Shown: positions 22,030-31,899 of the stretch, piece by piece | Position numbering within the stretch: position 1 is the stretch's first letter | Layout of the letters: the number at the start of each line of letters is the position of its first letter | Origin: Microglena sp. YARC | Taxonomy: Eukaryota; Chlorophyta; Chlorophyceae; Chlamydomonadales; Chlamydomonadaceae | Assembly: GCA_022414725.1 (NCBI GenBank) | Contig: CM039464.1 | Span: forward strand, 56,277,836-56,341,835 | Length of the DNA: 64,000 nt | Direction: 5' to 3' | Position numbers and translations under genes: made by a program | The notes under the pieces: generated by a model | Databases searched by the model: none | Seen by the model: the letters and a program-made list of their open reading frames with translations, nothing else | Told to the model about the DNA's origin: nothing

Positions 22030-22218
22030 AGTTTACTGATCCAAGGACAATAGAGTTGTACTGATCCAAGGACAATAGAGTTGTACTGATCCAAGGACAA
22101 TAGAGTTGTACTGATCCAAGGACAATAGAGTTGTACTGATCCAAGGACAATAGAGTTGTACTGATCCAAGGACAATAGAGTTGTACTGATCCAAGGACAA
22201 TAGAGTTGTACTGATCCA
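22030..22218. repeat. 25-base tandem array, about 8 copies
   Basis: The unit is GATCCAAGGACAATAGAGTT plus GTACT, period 25, with almost no variation in the inner copies. Because 25 is not divisible by three, several frames stay open over it; these are not genes. Confidence 0.95.
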
Positions 22219-22219
22219 A

Positions 22220-22578
22220 GCTAGCTCAGGGGCAGCCGGTCCAGAGCTGATGCTTCTGACCCATGCGATCCAGAAGGGATCTGGAGCCAGTCCATTAACC
22301 TTCATGATGATGTCCGATGAAGGGAATCATCCCTTCATCGGAGACCTTCCAGAAAAGATCCTAATCCAGCTCCCTTTGAAGCAGATCTTCAGTAACCAGC
22401 CAAATTCAGGAACCCTTCCAGCTTTACAAACTTATTCATTCTTCTTCAAGCAAAAGAAGAAACCATCTCTTATCCCGGAAGCCAACCCTCCAGCAGTTTC
22501 CACGGCTTCCCCACACCCGGATGCCAACTTCCTGGCAGCTTCTGTAGCTTCCCCACACCTGGATACCCATCTCCCAGT
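22220..22578. other. Unassigned stretch with a short perfect hairpin
   Basis: A plus-strand open frame covers 22250-22633 but it continues into the hAT-like element at 22579, so it is unlikely to be a gene. A small inverted repeat, CCGATGAAGGG with its complement, sits at 22313-22341. Diverged 30-base repeats with CTTCCCCACACC(T/C)GGAT lie at 22500-22570. Confidence 0.4.
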
Positions 22579-22763
22579 CATGGCTTTTCTTTTCAGCTAC
22601 GGGCAGCAGCTTCTGGGTAGCTCCCAAATCTAAAGCAAAGCAGTGCATCTGGAAGCTGGCGTGATTACCTCTCCAGACCTTCTGAAATCTTGGGGCTATG
22701 CCCAGTGGCTGGCTCGGGGATCTGCCTAGAAACTGCTGCTCGTAGTCAAAAATAATAGCTATG
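22579..22763. mobile_element. hAT-like MITE, family B, with 8-bp target duplication
   Basis: A 185-base element with inverted ends (CTTTTCAGCTACGGGCAGC at left, complement with GCTGCTCGTAGTCAAAA at right) and the shared core AGCTTCT(A/G)GGCAGCTCC. It is flanked by a perfect 8-base direct repeat CTCCCAGT at 22571-22578 and 22764-22771. An 8-bp duplication and terminal CA...TG are the signature of hAT transposition. It has no coding capacity, so it would depend on a transposase made elsewhere. Confidence 0.85.
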
Positions 22764-22799
22764 CTCCCAGTAACTTCAACGGCTTACTTCTCCGAGAGA

Positions 22800-23399
22800 C
22801 GGAGATCCTCTGACATGGATCTGCCTTGATCTGACATGGATCTGCCTCTTCCCTCTCCTCTACAGCTGGCCTTCTGTCAAATCTCATTTTCCCTTGGTTC
22901 CGCTTAGTTGGATTCCTGACTGGCTCTTTAGCTTCCTCTCAACCTCTAACAGTTCCTTACAGCTCTCTCATAGGTTGACAGCCATATACCCTTCCATATT
23001 CTAGGACAAGACGTCCTGGTTCCCTAGTCTTTCTCTTCAGTCTTACCTTGCCTCTGCCCGTTAGTTCCTTTACCCTGACGCCAGGTGTTTTTCATGGCGG
23101 TCTTCGACTCTTTATCTGAACTACTTTAACTTAGAGTAGTACTGCCGGGCAGTCCTCGGCTGTCCTAGTCTCCCAGGCAGATTTCCCGCTGTACTGCCAG
23201 GCACTTTTTCATTGTTGTCTTTCTTCTTAGTCATCCAGTTCCCTCTTTGTAACATATTCAGCGATACTTGGCTGGTCTTGAGCAAGGGGCCCTCGACTCC
23301 ACTGCTCTATCGGTCAGTTTTGTCGATGCACAGCTAAGTGACGCCGTCTCTTTGTTTAGTTTCTATCCCTGTATATATCCTTCCATAATTTATTGGTCT

Positions 23400-23400
<1 letters not shown>
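22800..23400. other. No recognised feature apart from short diverged repeats
   Basis: C/T-rich sequence with CTGACATGGATCTGCC twice and a motif with CTCGACTCCACTGCTCTATC near 23290 that recurs four times near 28640-28860. No gene or element boundaries can be supported. Confidence 0.4.
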
Positions 23401-23880
<480 letters not shown>

Positions 23881-23899
23881 TAGTAACACAGAGTTGTAC

Positions 23900-24380
23900 T
23901 CATCAGAAATCGCTCCATTGCAGAGCGTCCAGAGGTTGTGCTTCTTTGAAAAACAGATCCTGTTCAATAACAGTCGACTTGTTTCATGTAAGAGTCCAAG
24001 GCCCGCTCTTGGTTGGGCTTGACCTTCTTAAACCAATAATATAGACTATATGGGTAAGAGGCCTTCCATGGCCGAGGGTCCAGAGGTTGTGCTTCTTTGA
24101 AAAACAGATTTTGTTCAAGAACAACCGACTTGTTGCCTATAAGAGTCCAAGGCCCTCTCTTGGTTGGACTCGAGTCCAACCACGACAGGGCCTGGGACTC
24201 TAACAGGAAAGAATTCGGCTGTTCTTGAACAGGATCTATTCTTCAGTTGGTACACTCTTCAGTTGAAATTCAAAACAAACTTGATCCAACCTCTTATCAA
24301 CTGTTCTTGAGCAGGATCTGTTCTTTAGTTGGTACAGTCTTCTGTTTAAATTCGAAGCAGAAACATTTCTGCCTCAATGA
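23900..24380. repeat. Duplicated unit with CCAGAGGTTGTGCTTCTTTG
   Basis: A segment of about 110 bases at 23925-24020 recurs at 24070-24180, both ending AGAGTCCAAGGCCC. A third family member with CTGTTCTTGA(A/G)CAGGATCT repeats at 24210 and 24300. Near 24165 a short palindrome (GTTGGACTCGAGTCCAAC) is present. No gene is seen. Confidence 0.7.
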
Positions 24381-24459
24381 TTTGGCCCAATATGGAGCCC
24401 TCATTATCTTAAAAAATATATAACCTATGGACCCTCTGCCATGGAAAGCTTCTTGCAGT

Positions 24460-24700
24460 TTTTGGCGGAGCCCCCCCTTTTGGAGGGCGGGAGCCCCCAG
24501 GGTTACCCCATCATCCGTTTGTGCGTCCGACCGACCGACTGACCGAAAAATTGAAGCCTAACACGTCAGCCAACTGTTTCACAACTAACTGGCTTAGGTC
24601 AGATCCATTGTCACCACCTGCAGTTCCGTCGCCAACACACTCCGCCTAATATCTGCGTCGCTTGTGACGCTGCCTAGGACTTGTTCTGTGTGCGACCAGT
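24460..24700 (+). repeat. Dispersed repeat family R, copy 1
   Basis: The order is GGAGCCCCCAGGGTTACCCC, CGACCGACTGACCGA, ACACGTCAGCCAAC and GCGTCGCTTGTGACGCTGCC. The same order occurs at 26235-26415 (plus), about 48290-48480 (minus) and, for its right half, 60325-60435 (plus). It ends in the short palindrome GCGTCGC...GCGACGC. It may be a non-autonomous element; no target duplication was found. Confidence 0.65.
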
Positions 24701-25007
24701 CACACACTTTAAAAATCACAACTTCAGGACCTCTGCCAAGGAGCGCTTTTAAAGTTTGTTGTGTGCGACCAGTCAAACATTGGGCGACGCGGTGCGACCC
24801 CCCCAAACCCTAAACCCCTAAACCCGCCACTTGTGGCTACCAACTTTGCCTCAAAACTTATGAAACAAAGACACTGCCTTCTTTCCCATACGGTATACAA
24901 ATGGAGTATTAAGGCTGTAATTGTCACTCTGCTTAACAGGTCTTTGGCTTTGTCCTACGATCCTGTTAGGGTCGGCAGTATCCCTTTCAGGGATACTTTG
25001 TCTTAAC

Positions 25008-25090
25008 AAATATTTGTAGAAGACCGCTCTCTACCCGCGTACGACAGGTTCCCTTAATACCATGCCCCACCAGGCGTTATCATTGTTATC
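25008..25090 (+). mobile_element. SINE 3' fragment
   Basis: The 3' part of the tRNA-derived SINE family, with CGCTCTCTACCCGCGTACGAC and the end CCCCACCAGGCGTTATCATT. The tRNA-like head is missing. Confidence 0.7.
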
Positions 25091-25223
25091 TACCCACCTG
25101 TGGTAGGTTAGCCATTCTGATTTATTCTCAACTCCGTTTCTGTTGGGGGTTTCTATCCTGTTGTACCCAAACAGCTTTCTAGTTTCCCTTCTTCTGATCA
25201 TAGGAATCTCTTACTGTTAGAAT

Positions 25224-25419
25224 CAGGGTAATTCAAAGCGCGCGCTTTTGCGCTTTTGAGCGCTGACTTTTTGACCCCCTCTGCCCTTTAAGCGCAGTTT
25301 TTTGCAACCACCTGTGGGCGCAGCAAGCAATTTTTGCGCTTTTTGCACTAAAAAGCGCAGTTTGTTTTGTTTTCAAGTGCGCTAAAGCGCTGGCCAATTT
25401 GGCCATTTGAAGTACCCTG
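25224..25419. mobile_element. hAT-like MITE, family A, with 8-bp target duplication
   Basis: A 196-base element starting CAGGGTAATTC and ending GAAGTACCCTG. The interior is built of GCGC-rich segments (TTGCGCTTTT, AAGCGCTGGCCAATTTGG). It is flanked by GTTAGAAT (25216-25223) and GTGAGAAT (25420-25427), 7 of 8 identical. The terminal CAGGG and the 8-base duplication fit the hAT superfamily. It has no coding capacity. Confidence 0.85.
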
Positions 25420-25573
25420 GTGAGAATCACGCAGTTTGTGGTTCTAATTCCCAATGAGGTTCACCTTGGCTTTCTATTTCCGCTTTATATAGCGATCGCT
25501 AGCCATGACCCCGTTTTGGCAAAATTATCGTTATAAAAATGTTTTTTTTTTTGTCCCCCCCCCGCCCCCCCCC

Positions 25574-25604
<31 letters not shown>

Positions 25605-26234
25605 CCCTAAATGCCCCTAAAAAGCTATACAAACACTAAAACGCTGTCCCAGGAGGAGGCCTAAAACCACAAAACCACAAAACTAAACAAAACTTTCAGA
25701 TTTGAAAAAAAAGACCTGGTTCACCTGGTTAGGTTCATGTCTCACTCGGGCTGTACGCTCTACTGCCGAGTATTGCCTCAAGTTGTATTTATTTGTCTCC
25801 TTATCACGTTTCTCACCGTACTATTTCCAAGAAAGATCATGCAAATTAAATGATCACTGTAGCACGAACTCAGGGCCCCCGTCGATAAAACGATTGTTTG
25901 GGGTTTAGTTCATCAGTGCTTTTTATTTTTAAGCCCTTCCTTCATGGTTGGGCAAGTCCCTTTAGCCTATTTGGCATATGCTCATTCCATCAACCACCCT
26001 TCTGTTTGAGTGAAATTCTTCCATCATGCTTCCAACAGCTATCACCTATCACCCACCACCCACCTCTCACAGCGAGCCTCCTTGTTCAAGCCTCCACATT
26101 TCACTCGAAGAGAAGGGTGGGTGATGGAATGTGTATATGTGGATATGCACATTCCATTACCCACCCTTCTGTTCGAGTGGAATTCTGTTAGCATGCTTCC
26201 AACGGCCATCACCCACTCTTCTGTTTGAATAAAA

Positions 26235-26415
26235 TTTTAGGGAGCCCCCAGTGTTACCCCGTTGTCCGTACAACCGACCAACCGACAAAATAATTAAAGC
26301 GTGACACGTCAGCCAACGATCTCATAACTAACTCCCTTCCATTGCCTCCTGTCGCTCCGTCGCGAACACTCTCAGCCATTTTGTAGCGTCGCATGCGACA
26401 CTGCATAGAAATTCT
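26235..26415 (+). repeat. Dispersed repeat family R, copy 2
   Basis: It has the same order of landmarks as the copy at 24460-24700: GGAGCCCCCAGTGTTACCCC, GACCAACCGACA, ACACGTCAGCCAAC and GCGTCGCATGCGACACTGC. It lies inside the long-inverted-repeat element. Around it (26010-26230 and 26415-26490) a CTTCCAACAGCCATCACCCA motif is repeated. Confidence 0.65.
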
Positions 26416-26636
26416 TCGACCATGCTTCCAACAGCCATCACCCACCATTCTGGTTAAGTGAAATTCTGTTATCATGCTTCCAGCGGCTCCATTGTGGGCC
26501 AAATGATAGAAAATAAGTACTTCCCAGTCGGGCTTCAAGGCCCGCTCATAATTGACGAGAACCTCCTGAAGGACCTCATTGACTGAGAATTATGTCTGTG
26601 GAGGGGATTCATGATTAATTGTATTCCACTCTAAGG

Positions 26637-26999
26637 ATGACGTGTGTGTAGGGGATGCTTCTTTCATCAATTAGAACCGAGTTGTCGTGGTCCAGGGCAG
26701 GGCACTACTTCTTGCCAAATTGGTCAGCGCTTAAAGCGCACCAACGCCAAATTGGTCAGCGCTTTGTGGAGCAAAAAGCGCAAAAACTGTGCGCTGCGCC
26801 CACAGGGGGTTGAAACAACTGTGCAAAATGCGCAGAGGGGCTCAAAAAGGCAGCGCGCGCTTAGAAGTACCCTTAGTAGTAGGGTTGCTCCATGGCATGT
26901 GGTACATAGGTGGTTCTCTTGCACTGTTTCTTTTTTCAGCAACGTGTAGCATATTCTACGCATAATTGATGAAAGAAGCATCCCCTACACACACGTCAT
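26637..26999. mobile_element. Element with 37-bp perfect inverted ends, split by a MITE
   Basis: The first 37 bases (ATGACGTGTGTGTAGGGGAT...) and the last 37 are exact inverse complements (26637-26673 and 26963-26999). Between them lies a family A hAT-like element (about 26698-26878). It is itself inside the long-inverted-repeat element at 25478-27268, giving three levels of nesting. Confidence 0.75.
26698..26878. mobile_element. hAT-like MITE, family A, second copy
   Basis: It starts CAGGGCACTACTTC and ends near AGAAGTACCCT, with the family A interior in the opposite orientation to the copy at 25224. It has GGTCAGCGCTT twice, so its left part is duplicated. I could not see an 8-base target duplication. 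Confidence 0.7.
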
Positions 27000-27460
27000 T
27001 CTCAGAGAAGCTAAAGACGTTAAACCAAAATACAAAGTGGAGTTACCTGTGAAGCAGTTTTTGTTTGTATCTGAAAGATTTTTTCCAGCTTCATGGTTTT
27101 AGGCCTCCTCCAGGGACAGCACTTTATAGCTTTTTATAGCTTTAATATCCATTTATAGCTTGTTAGGTAAAATTAGGGCAAACAATAAACTTTTTGTTTG
27201 CAATATTATAGCGATAATTTTGCCAAAACGGGGTCGAAACTAGCGACCGCTATATATAGCAGAAAACAAATCCCTGCTATGAAGCATATCTTTCAAGACC
27301 AGTATCAAATTCTTAGTATCTCCCTACTCTTCAGACGTACTCAGTCATCATCAGGTCCAAAGCAACCCCACACATTACCCCAAGGATCAGCAGTCAGCTC
27401 AAAACCAGCCTTCCCCGATGGCTCAGTCTTCTATCAAAAGTGCCCGCACTGATGGAAACA

Positions 27461-27672
27461 AATGAGAACGCCTGGAGGTAGTGGGAGATGGTATTAAGGG
27501 AGCCCCGTCTCTCGGCGGTAGGGAACGGGCTGTCACTTTACTTGGTCAAAGCTACCATGGCAGTTGACAGCGACGGCAAACACTAAAGTGGACCCCGTAG
27601 GGATTCAAACCCCACACCTTCTTGTTTCAACGTGCTCTACCATTGAACCAGTCGTTGAAACGGAATTCGCAA
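27461..27672 (-). mobile_element. tRNA-derived SINE, full length
   Basis: On the minus strand it begins with a tRNA-like head (box A TGGTTCAATGGTAGAGC, box B GGTTTGAATCC), followed by the family body CAACTGCCATGGTAGCTTTG, GACGGGGCTCCCTTAATACC, and a GGCGTTCTCATT end. The two boxes are the internal RNA polymerase III promoter of SINEs. It would need a LINE partner to move. Confidence 0.85.
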
Positions 27673-27689
27673 TGTTATGAAGCCTGAGT

Positions 27690-27960
27690 GAGGCTCTTGA
27701 CCGCTGCGATGCTGATAACTCTAGTCATGCGCACTCCAACTATGAGCCAAATATTTGGGTGTGGAGGTGCCCAGGATCGTTCAAACGCCTGGACAGACGG
27801 AGGCACGGAGTCACGGAGAGAGACACGGGGGGAACTTAGGGCTTCAGCCCCGGGACCCTGGGGGGTCCAGAGAAATGCCCCCATGCCTTGATTATTTTGC
27901 TTCCCTCTCTCTTCTTCTCCTTTCCCCCTCCTCCTCCTCCTCCTCCTCCTCAGCCTTTTT
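27690..27960. other. Unassigned stretch ending in a CTC run
   Basis: The sequence contains open frames on both strands of about 67-78 codons with no splice signals or recognised similarity. A (CTC)n run at 27929-27952 ends it. I do not call a gene. Confidence 0.35.
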
Positions 27961-27964
27961 GCAT

Positions 27965-28300
27965 CTAAGTTTTCTTAAGTACTTTATTTGAACCAGACTC
28001 TTAGTCATCTCTAGTGCTCCTAGTTGTTCTTCTTTCTCATCTAGTTTACCTTATTACTTTATTTGAACCAGGATCATAGTCATCTCCAGTGATCCTAGTT
28101 GTTCTTCTTTCTCATATAGTTTGTCATACTACTTTATTTGAACCAGACTATAAGTCATCTCTAGTGCTCCTAGTTGTTCTTTTTCCTCATCTAGTTTGTC
28201 TTACGACTCTAGTAGAACCAGACTCTCAGTCATCTCTACTGCTCCTAGTTTTTCTTCTTTTCTCTCTTAGGAAAACAAAAGAAACTCAGATTTGCTTCAT
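27965..28300. repeat. Tandem repeat of about 60 bases, four to five copies
   Basis: The unit includes ACTTTATTTGAACCAGACT, AGTCATCTCTAGTGCTCC and TAGTTGTTCTTCTTTCTCAT. Copies are 80-95 percent alike by eye. The period is not a multiple of three. Confidence 0.85.
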
Positions 28301-28640
28301 CCTCTAAGGCAAACACTGCCTCTCCTGAACTTATAGATTCGCCTCCACCACCATCTCTTTACCCTTTCTCTCTTGCTCCACTCCACTCTATGTTTACCAA
28401 ACCTCCTTTCTGTCCATCCCCACACCCTTAAGTAGGTCTCCATTGACTTCTCTGTTCCTTAGTAGTAGCTTTGCAGTCCTGACTCATCCACTCTATTGGG
28501 TAGATTCGCCATCGTACTGCTTACTTTGCCACGGTACTGCTGACTACTCCTTTCCCCCTCAAGTTGATGCCTACTTTCTAATTCCCCCTCCCCCCCCCCC
28601 CCCCCCCCCCTAGTTTTTATTGCTCCTTTGGTACCTCGTA
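28300..28640. other. No recognised feature apart from a poly-C run
   Basis: C/T-rich sequence with a run of about 22 C at 28589-28610 and no repeat structure or coding signal that I can support. Confidence 0.4.
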
Positions 28641-28870
28641 ATCCTAGACTCCACTGCTCTATCAGGGGGCAGTTTTGACATTGTACTGCTGAGTACCTCC
28701 CCCGTGTTCCTTTGAAGGAACCATGGTAGCCCTCGACTCCACTGCTCTGTCAGGGGGCAGTTTGGCCGTACTGCTGAGTACTACTGTTCCTCTGAAGGTA
28801 CCTAGGTAGCCCTCGTATCCACTGCTCTATCGGGCAGCTCGCCGATGTAATGCCTAGTACCGTCTCAGTG
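28640..28870. repeat. Repeat of CTCGACTCCACTGCTCT units
   Basis: Three to four units of about 70-80 bases with CTCCACTGCTCTATC, GGGCAGTTT and GTACTGCTGAGTAC. A related single unit lies near 23290. Confidence 0.75.
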
Positions 28871-28929
28871 TCATGGTTTTTCAATCCTCACTCAGTCCCT
28901 TTCATTTTAACGAGTATACGACTTACTTG

Positions 28930-29165
28930 TCGGTGATGTTGTCCAGCGCTATGATCAATCATTTATATATTTATTCATTTACTAACTTCATTGTCAGTGA
29001 TTATTTAATTTGTTATTCATCAACATACTTACTGTCCGGTGATGGTGTCCAGCGCTATGATCAACTATTTATATATTTATTTATTTACTGACTTCATTGT
29101 CAGTGATTATTTAATTTTTTATTCATCGACATACTTACTTGTCAGTGATGGTGTCCAGCAGGGTA
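28930..29165 (-). pseudogene. Three 3'-edge copies of the exon at 29433-29552
   Basis: Near 28932-28962, 29025-29062 and 29130-29158 the plus strand repeats ACTTACTTGTC(G/A)GTGATG and GTGTCCAGCGCTATGATCAA. On the minus strand these are the exon end ALDTITDK with a GTAAGT donor. They lie downstream of the exon in the intron. The third copy is split by the hAT-like element at 29159. Confidence 0.7.
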
Positions 29166-29343
29166 CTTCCATAGACCAAATTGGCCAGCGCTTTAACGCA
29201 CTTGAAAAAAACAAAACTGCGCTGTGTAGTGCAAAAAGCGCACAAATGCTTGCTGCGCCCACAGGGGGTTGCAAAAAACTGTGCGAAACGTGCAAAAAAG
29301 GCAGCGCGCCACCGCACAAAAGCGCGCGCTTGGAAGTACCCTG
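29159..29343. mobile_element. hAT-like MITE, family A, third copy, with 8-bp target duplication
   Basis: A 185-base element with 12-base perfect inverted ends CAGGGTACTTCC / GGAAGTACCCTG. It is flanked by GTGTCCAG (29151-29158) and GCGTCCAG (29344-29351). It sits inside one decayed exon copy, and the uninterrupted copies at 29025 and 29440 show the empty site. Confidence 0.9.
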
Positions 29344-29432
29344 GCGTCCAGTGCTGCCATGATCAGTTTTATATACATACACCTACTTCATTGTCAGTGA
29401 TTCTTCAATTATTGATTCATCAACACACTTAC

Positions 29433-29552
29433 TTGTCGGTGATGGTGTCCAGCGCCGCCATGATTTCTGGGGTGGGTCCCTCTTTGACACCCTTACGCCA
29501 GTTCAAGAACTCATCGGCGAGCGAGGTGAGCTGCTCACAGCGGTGGGAATCC
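29433..29552 (-). CDS. Exon of an unrecognised minus-strand gene
   Basis: The minus strand has an acceptor GTATACAG, 120 open bases (DSHRCEQLTSLADEFLNWRK, then GVKEGPTPEIMAALDTITDK) and a strong GTAAGTGTG donor. It starts and ends with split codons. A decayed second copy at about 29665-29740 keeps the first half but has a stop. The family is not recognised. The lone exon plus its fragments suggest a gene whose other exons lie in repeat-filled introns or have been lost. Confidence 0.6.
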
Positions 29553-29559
29553 CTGTATA

Positions 29560-29990
29560 CATACCATAGCAGGGGAGATACTGGTCAGTGGGTAAGTGGT
29601 GAAAGTAGAAGGCGCTACTGGTCAGTGGGTTAGAGGTCAGTGAGGCTTAGTTAGTGGCCAGTGGTCTTTGACACCCTTCTACCAGTCGTTTAAAAACTCA
29701 TCGGCGAGCGAGGTGAGCTGCTCACAGCAATGGGAATCCCAGCATGCAAACCAGAGCAAGGGAGATACAGGTCAGAGCAGAGTTAGTGGTGAGAATTGAT
29801 GGTACTACTTGAGGGACTAGAGGCAACCAGTCCCAGGCAGCGTTGCAAGCGACGCGGAAAATTGGAAATTGGGAATCCCTGCATACATACCATACCAGGA
29901 GAGAGATACTGGTCAGTGTAGAGTTAGTGGTGCAGGTGGGAGGTGTTGAACTATACAGGCTCTGAGTGCTCATGGGCAGCCTGTAAAGTT
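29560..29990 (-). pseudogene. Upstream decayed exon copy and spacer repeats
   Basis: About 29665-29740 repeats the front half of the 29433-29552 exon with its acceptor side (minus strand), and an in-frame stop. Around it, GGGAGATACTGGTCAGTG recurs as a spacer. A short piece near 29838-29870 (GTTGCAAGCGACGCGGAAAA) matches the end of repeat family R. Confidence 0.55.
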
Positions 29991-31095
29991 CAACAGGAGG
30001 TCCTACTTGGAGGTTGTAGAGGCAAAAAACGGCTAACCCCCAAAACACCATGATCCCGTGTGTAGCACAAATGATACGGGGAGTACCTGCAAAGCATCCC
30101 TGGTGTAGATTAAGTGGTGCAGGTTTGATTGGAGAGGTGAGTCACTGGTCCGTGTATAATTAGTGGGGCAGTTAAGAGGTCCTACTAGGGGGTACTAGAA
30201 GGAAAAACGGCTGACCCCCTAAACACCGAGATCCCTTATGTAGCACAAGTGATACGGGGAGCACATGGAAAGCATCCCTGGTGTAGATTAAGTGGTGCAG
30301 GTTTGATTGGAGAGGTGAGTCACTGGTCCGTGTATAATTAGTGGTGCAGTTAAGAGGTCCTACTAGGGGGTACTAGAAGGAAAAACGGCTGACCCCCTAA
30401 ACACCGAGATCCCTTATGTAGCACAAGTGATACGGGGAGCACATGGAAAGCATCCCTGGTGTAGATTAAGTGGTGCAGGTTTGATTGGAGAGGTGAGTCA
30501 CTGGTCCGTGTATAATTAGTGGTGCAGTTAAGAGGTCCTACTAGGGGGTACTAGAAGGAAAAAACGGCTGACCCCCTAAACACCGAGATCCTTTATGTAG
30601 CACAAGTGATACGGGGAGCACCTGCAAAGCATCCCTGGTGTAGAGTAAGTGTTGCAGGTTTGATTGGAGAGGTGAGTCACTGGTCCGTGTATAATTAGTG
30701 GTGCAGTTAAGAGGTCCTACTAGGGGGTACTAGAAGGAAAAAACGGCTGACCCCCTAAACACCGAGATCCTTTATGTAGCACAAGTGATACGGGGAGCAC
30801 CTGCAAAGCATCCCTGGTGTAGATTAAGTGGTGCATGTGTGATTGGAGAGGTGAGTCACTGGTCAGTGTATAGTTAGTGGTGCAGTTAAGAAGTCCTACT
30901 AGGGTTTACTAGAAGGAAAAAACGGCTGACCCCCTAAACACTATAATCCCGTGTGTAGCACAAGTGATACAGGGAGCACCTGCAAAGCATCTCTGGTGTA
31001 GATTAAGTGGTGCAGGCTTGATTGGAGAAGTGAGTCACTGGTCAGTGTAGAGTTAGTGGTGCAGGTGGGTGCAGGTGGGAGGTACTACTAGGGTG
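29990..31095. repeat. 179-base satellite, about six copies
   Basis: The unit contains GGCTGACCCCCTAAACACCG, AGCACAAGTGATACGGGGAG and GATTGGAGAGGTGAGTCACT. Starts of one landmark at 30223, 30401, 30580, 30759 and 30938 give a period of 178-179. Inner copies are almost identical. A nucleosome-scale unit length like this is typical of satellites. Confidence 0.92.
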
Positions 31096-31139
31096 TGCTG
31101 GAGGCAAACACAGGGCTCACCCCCAGAATCCCAGGGGAG

Positions 31140-31680
31140 TCACGCACTGCTTAATGATGTCTCAAGATTGATGAATGATTATGCATGCATGGGGTACAAT
31201 TTGTTGGGAACAAAATCTTGCGGTTTATAGAGAAATCTTGCATCCCACCAACACCAACACCAACAACACCAGAAACACCAGAAAAATCAGAGACACCAGA
31301 AATACCAACACCAACGCACCAACACCACCAGCATCACCAGCAACACCAAAAACACCATCATCAACTCACCAACGCACCAACACATCAACATCACCAGCAA
31401 CACCAAAATCACAAAAAACACCATCCCCAACACACCAACACACCAGCAAACCAACATCACCAACAACACCAGCGACACCAAAAACACCAAAAACACCAAA
31501 AACAACATCACCAACACACCAACACACCAGCAAACCTACGTCACCGACAACACCAGCAACACCAGCAACACCAAAAATACCAAAACACCATCATCACCAC
31601 AAGGCTCGCGGGCTCAGGAGGGATGATATATTGAGATGGATGAATGATTATGTCAGTATGGGTGTTATCAACAGGATGGT
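31140..31680. repeat. (ACC/CAACAC)n block between GATGAATGATTATG repeats
   Basis: An A/C-only tract at 31240-31600 made of ACCAACACC, ACCAGC and AAAAACACC triplets and hexamers is flanked by copies of a segment with GATGAATGATTATG and GGTACAATTTGTTGGG. Related segments recur near 31910, 32215 and 32400. The Thr/Pro/His-rich open frames are simple-sequence products. Confidence 0.85.
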
Positions 31681-31681
31681 G

Positions 31682-31890
31682 CATTGTTTTTATTTCCAGC
31701 TAAAACAGCAGCTTCTAGGCAGCTCCCCTGACTACTGGCTATTCAGCCAAGGCTGATTCAACCTAGAGTGTCTGGAAGCTGACAGAATCAGCTGTCCAGA
31801 ACTGTCGAAATCGTGGGGCTTATTCCAGTGGCTGGCTAAGGGAGCTGCCTAGAAGCTGCTGCTTGCTTGTAGCTGGAAAGAAGAACACAG
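31682..31890. mobile_element. hAT-like MITE, family B
   Basis: It has the family B ends: TTTTTATTTCCAGCTAAAAC and GCAGCTTCTAGGCAGCTCCC at left, GGGAGCTGCCTAGAAGCTGC and GTAGCTGGAAAGAAGAACAC at right. No target duplication is evident. Confidence 0.75.
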
Positions 31891-31899
31891 GCTCAGGAT

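Larger units (their letters stand above)
25478..27268. mobile_element. Long-terminal-inverted-repeat element (foldback or MULE-like)
   Basis: About 210-250 bases at the left (25478-25725) reappear inverted at the right (27060-27268). Shared landmarks are GACCCCGTTTTGGCAAAATT, AGGAGGCCTAAAACCA and CTTTCAGAT. The left arm has gained a poly-C/CA tract at 25553-25605. The roughly 1.3 kb between the arms holds other repeats and nested elements and no transposase frame. Long inverted arms suggest a non-autonomous MULE or foldback element; the target duplication could not be resolved. Confidence 0.65.

Noticed and set aside
22250..22633. A 127-codon gene
   Set aside because: The frame runs through the start of a hAT-like element at 22579 and has no splice or family support.
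31185..31756. Thr/Pro-rich protein of 149-193 codons
   Set aside because: It is a translation of an ACC/CAACAC tract and runs into a MITE.
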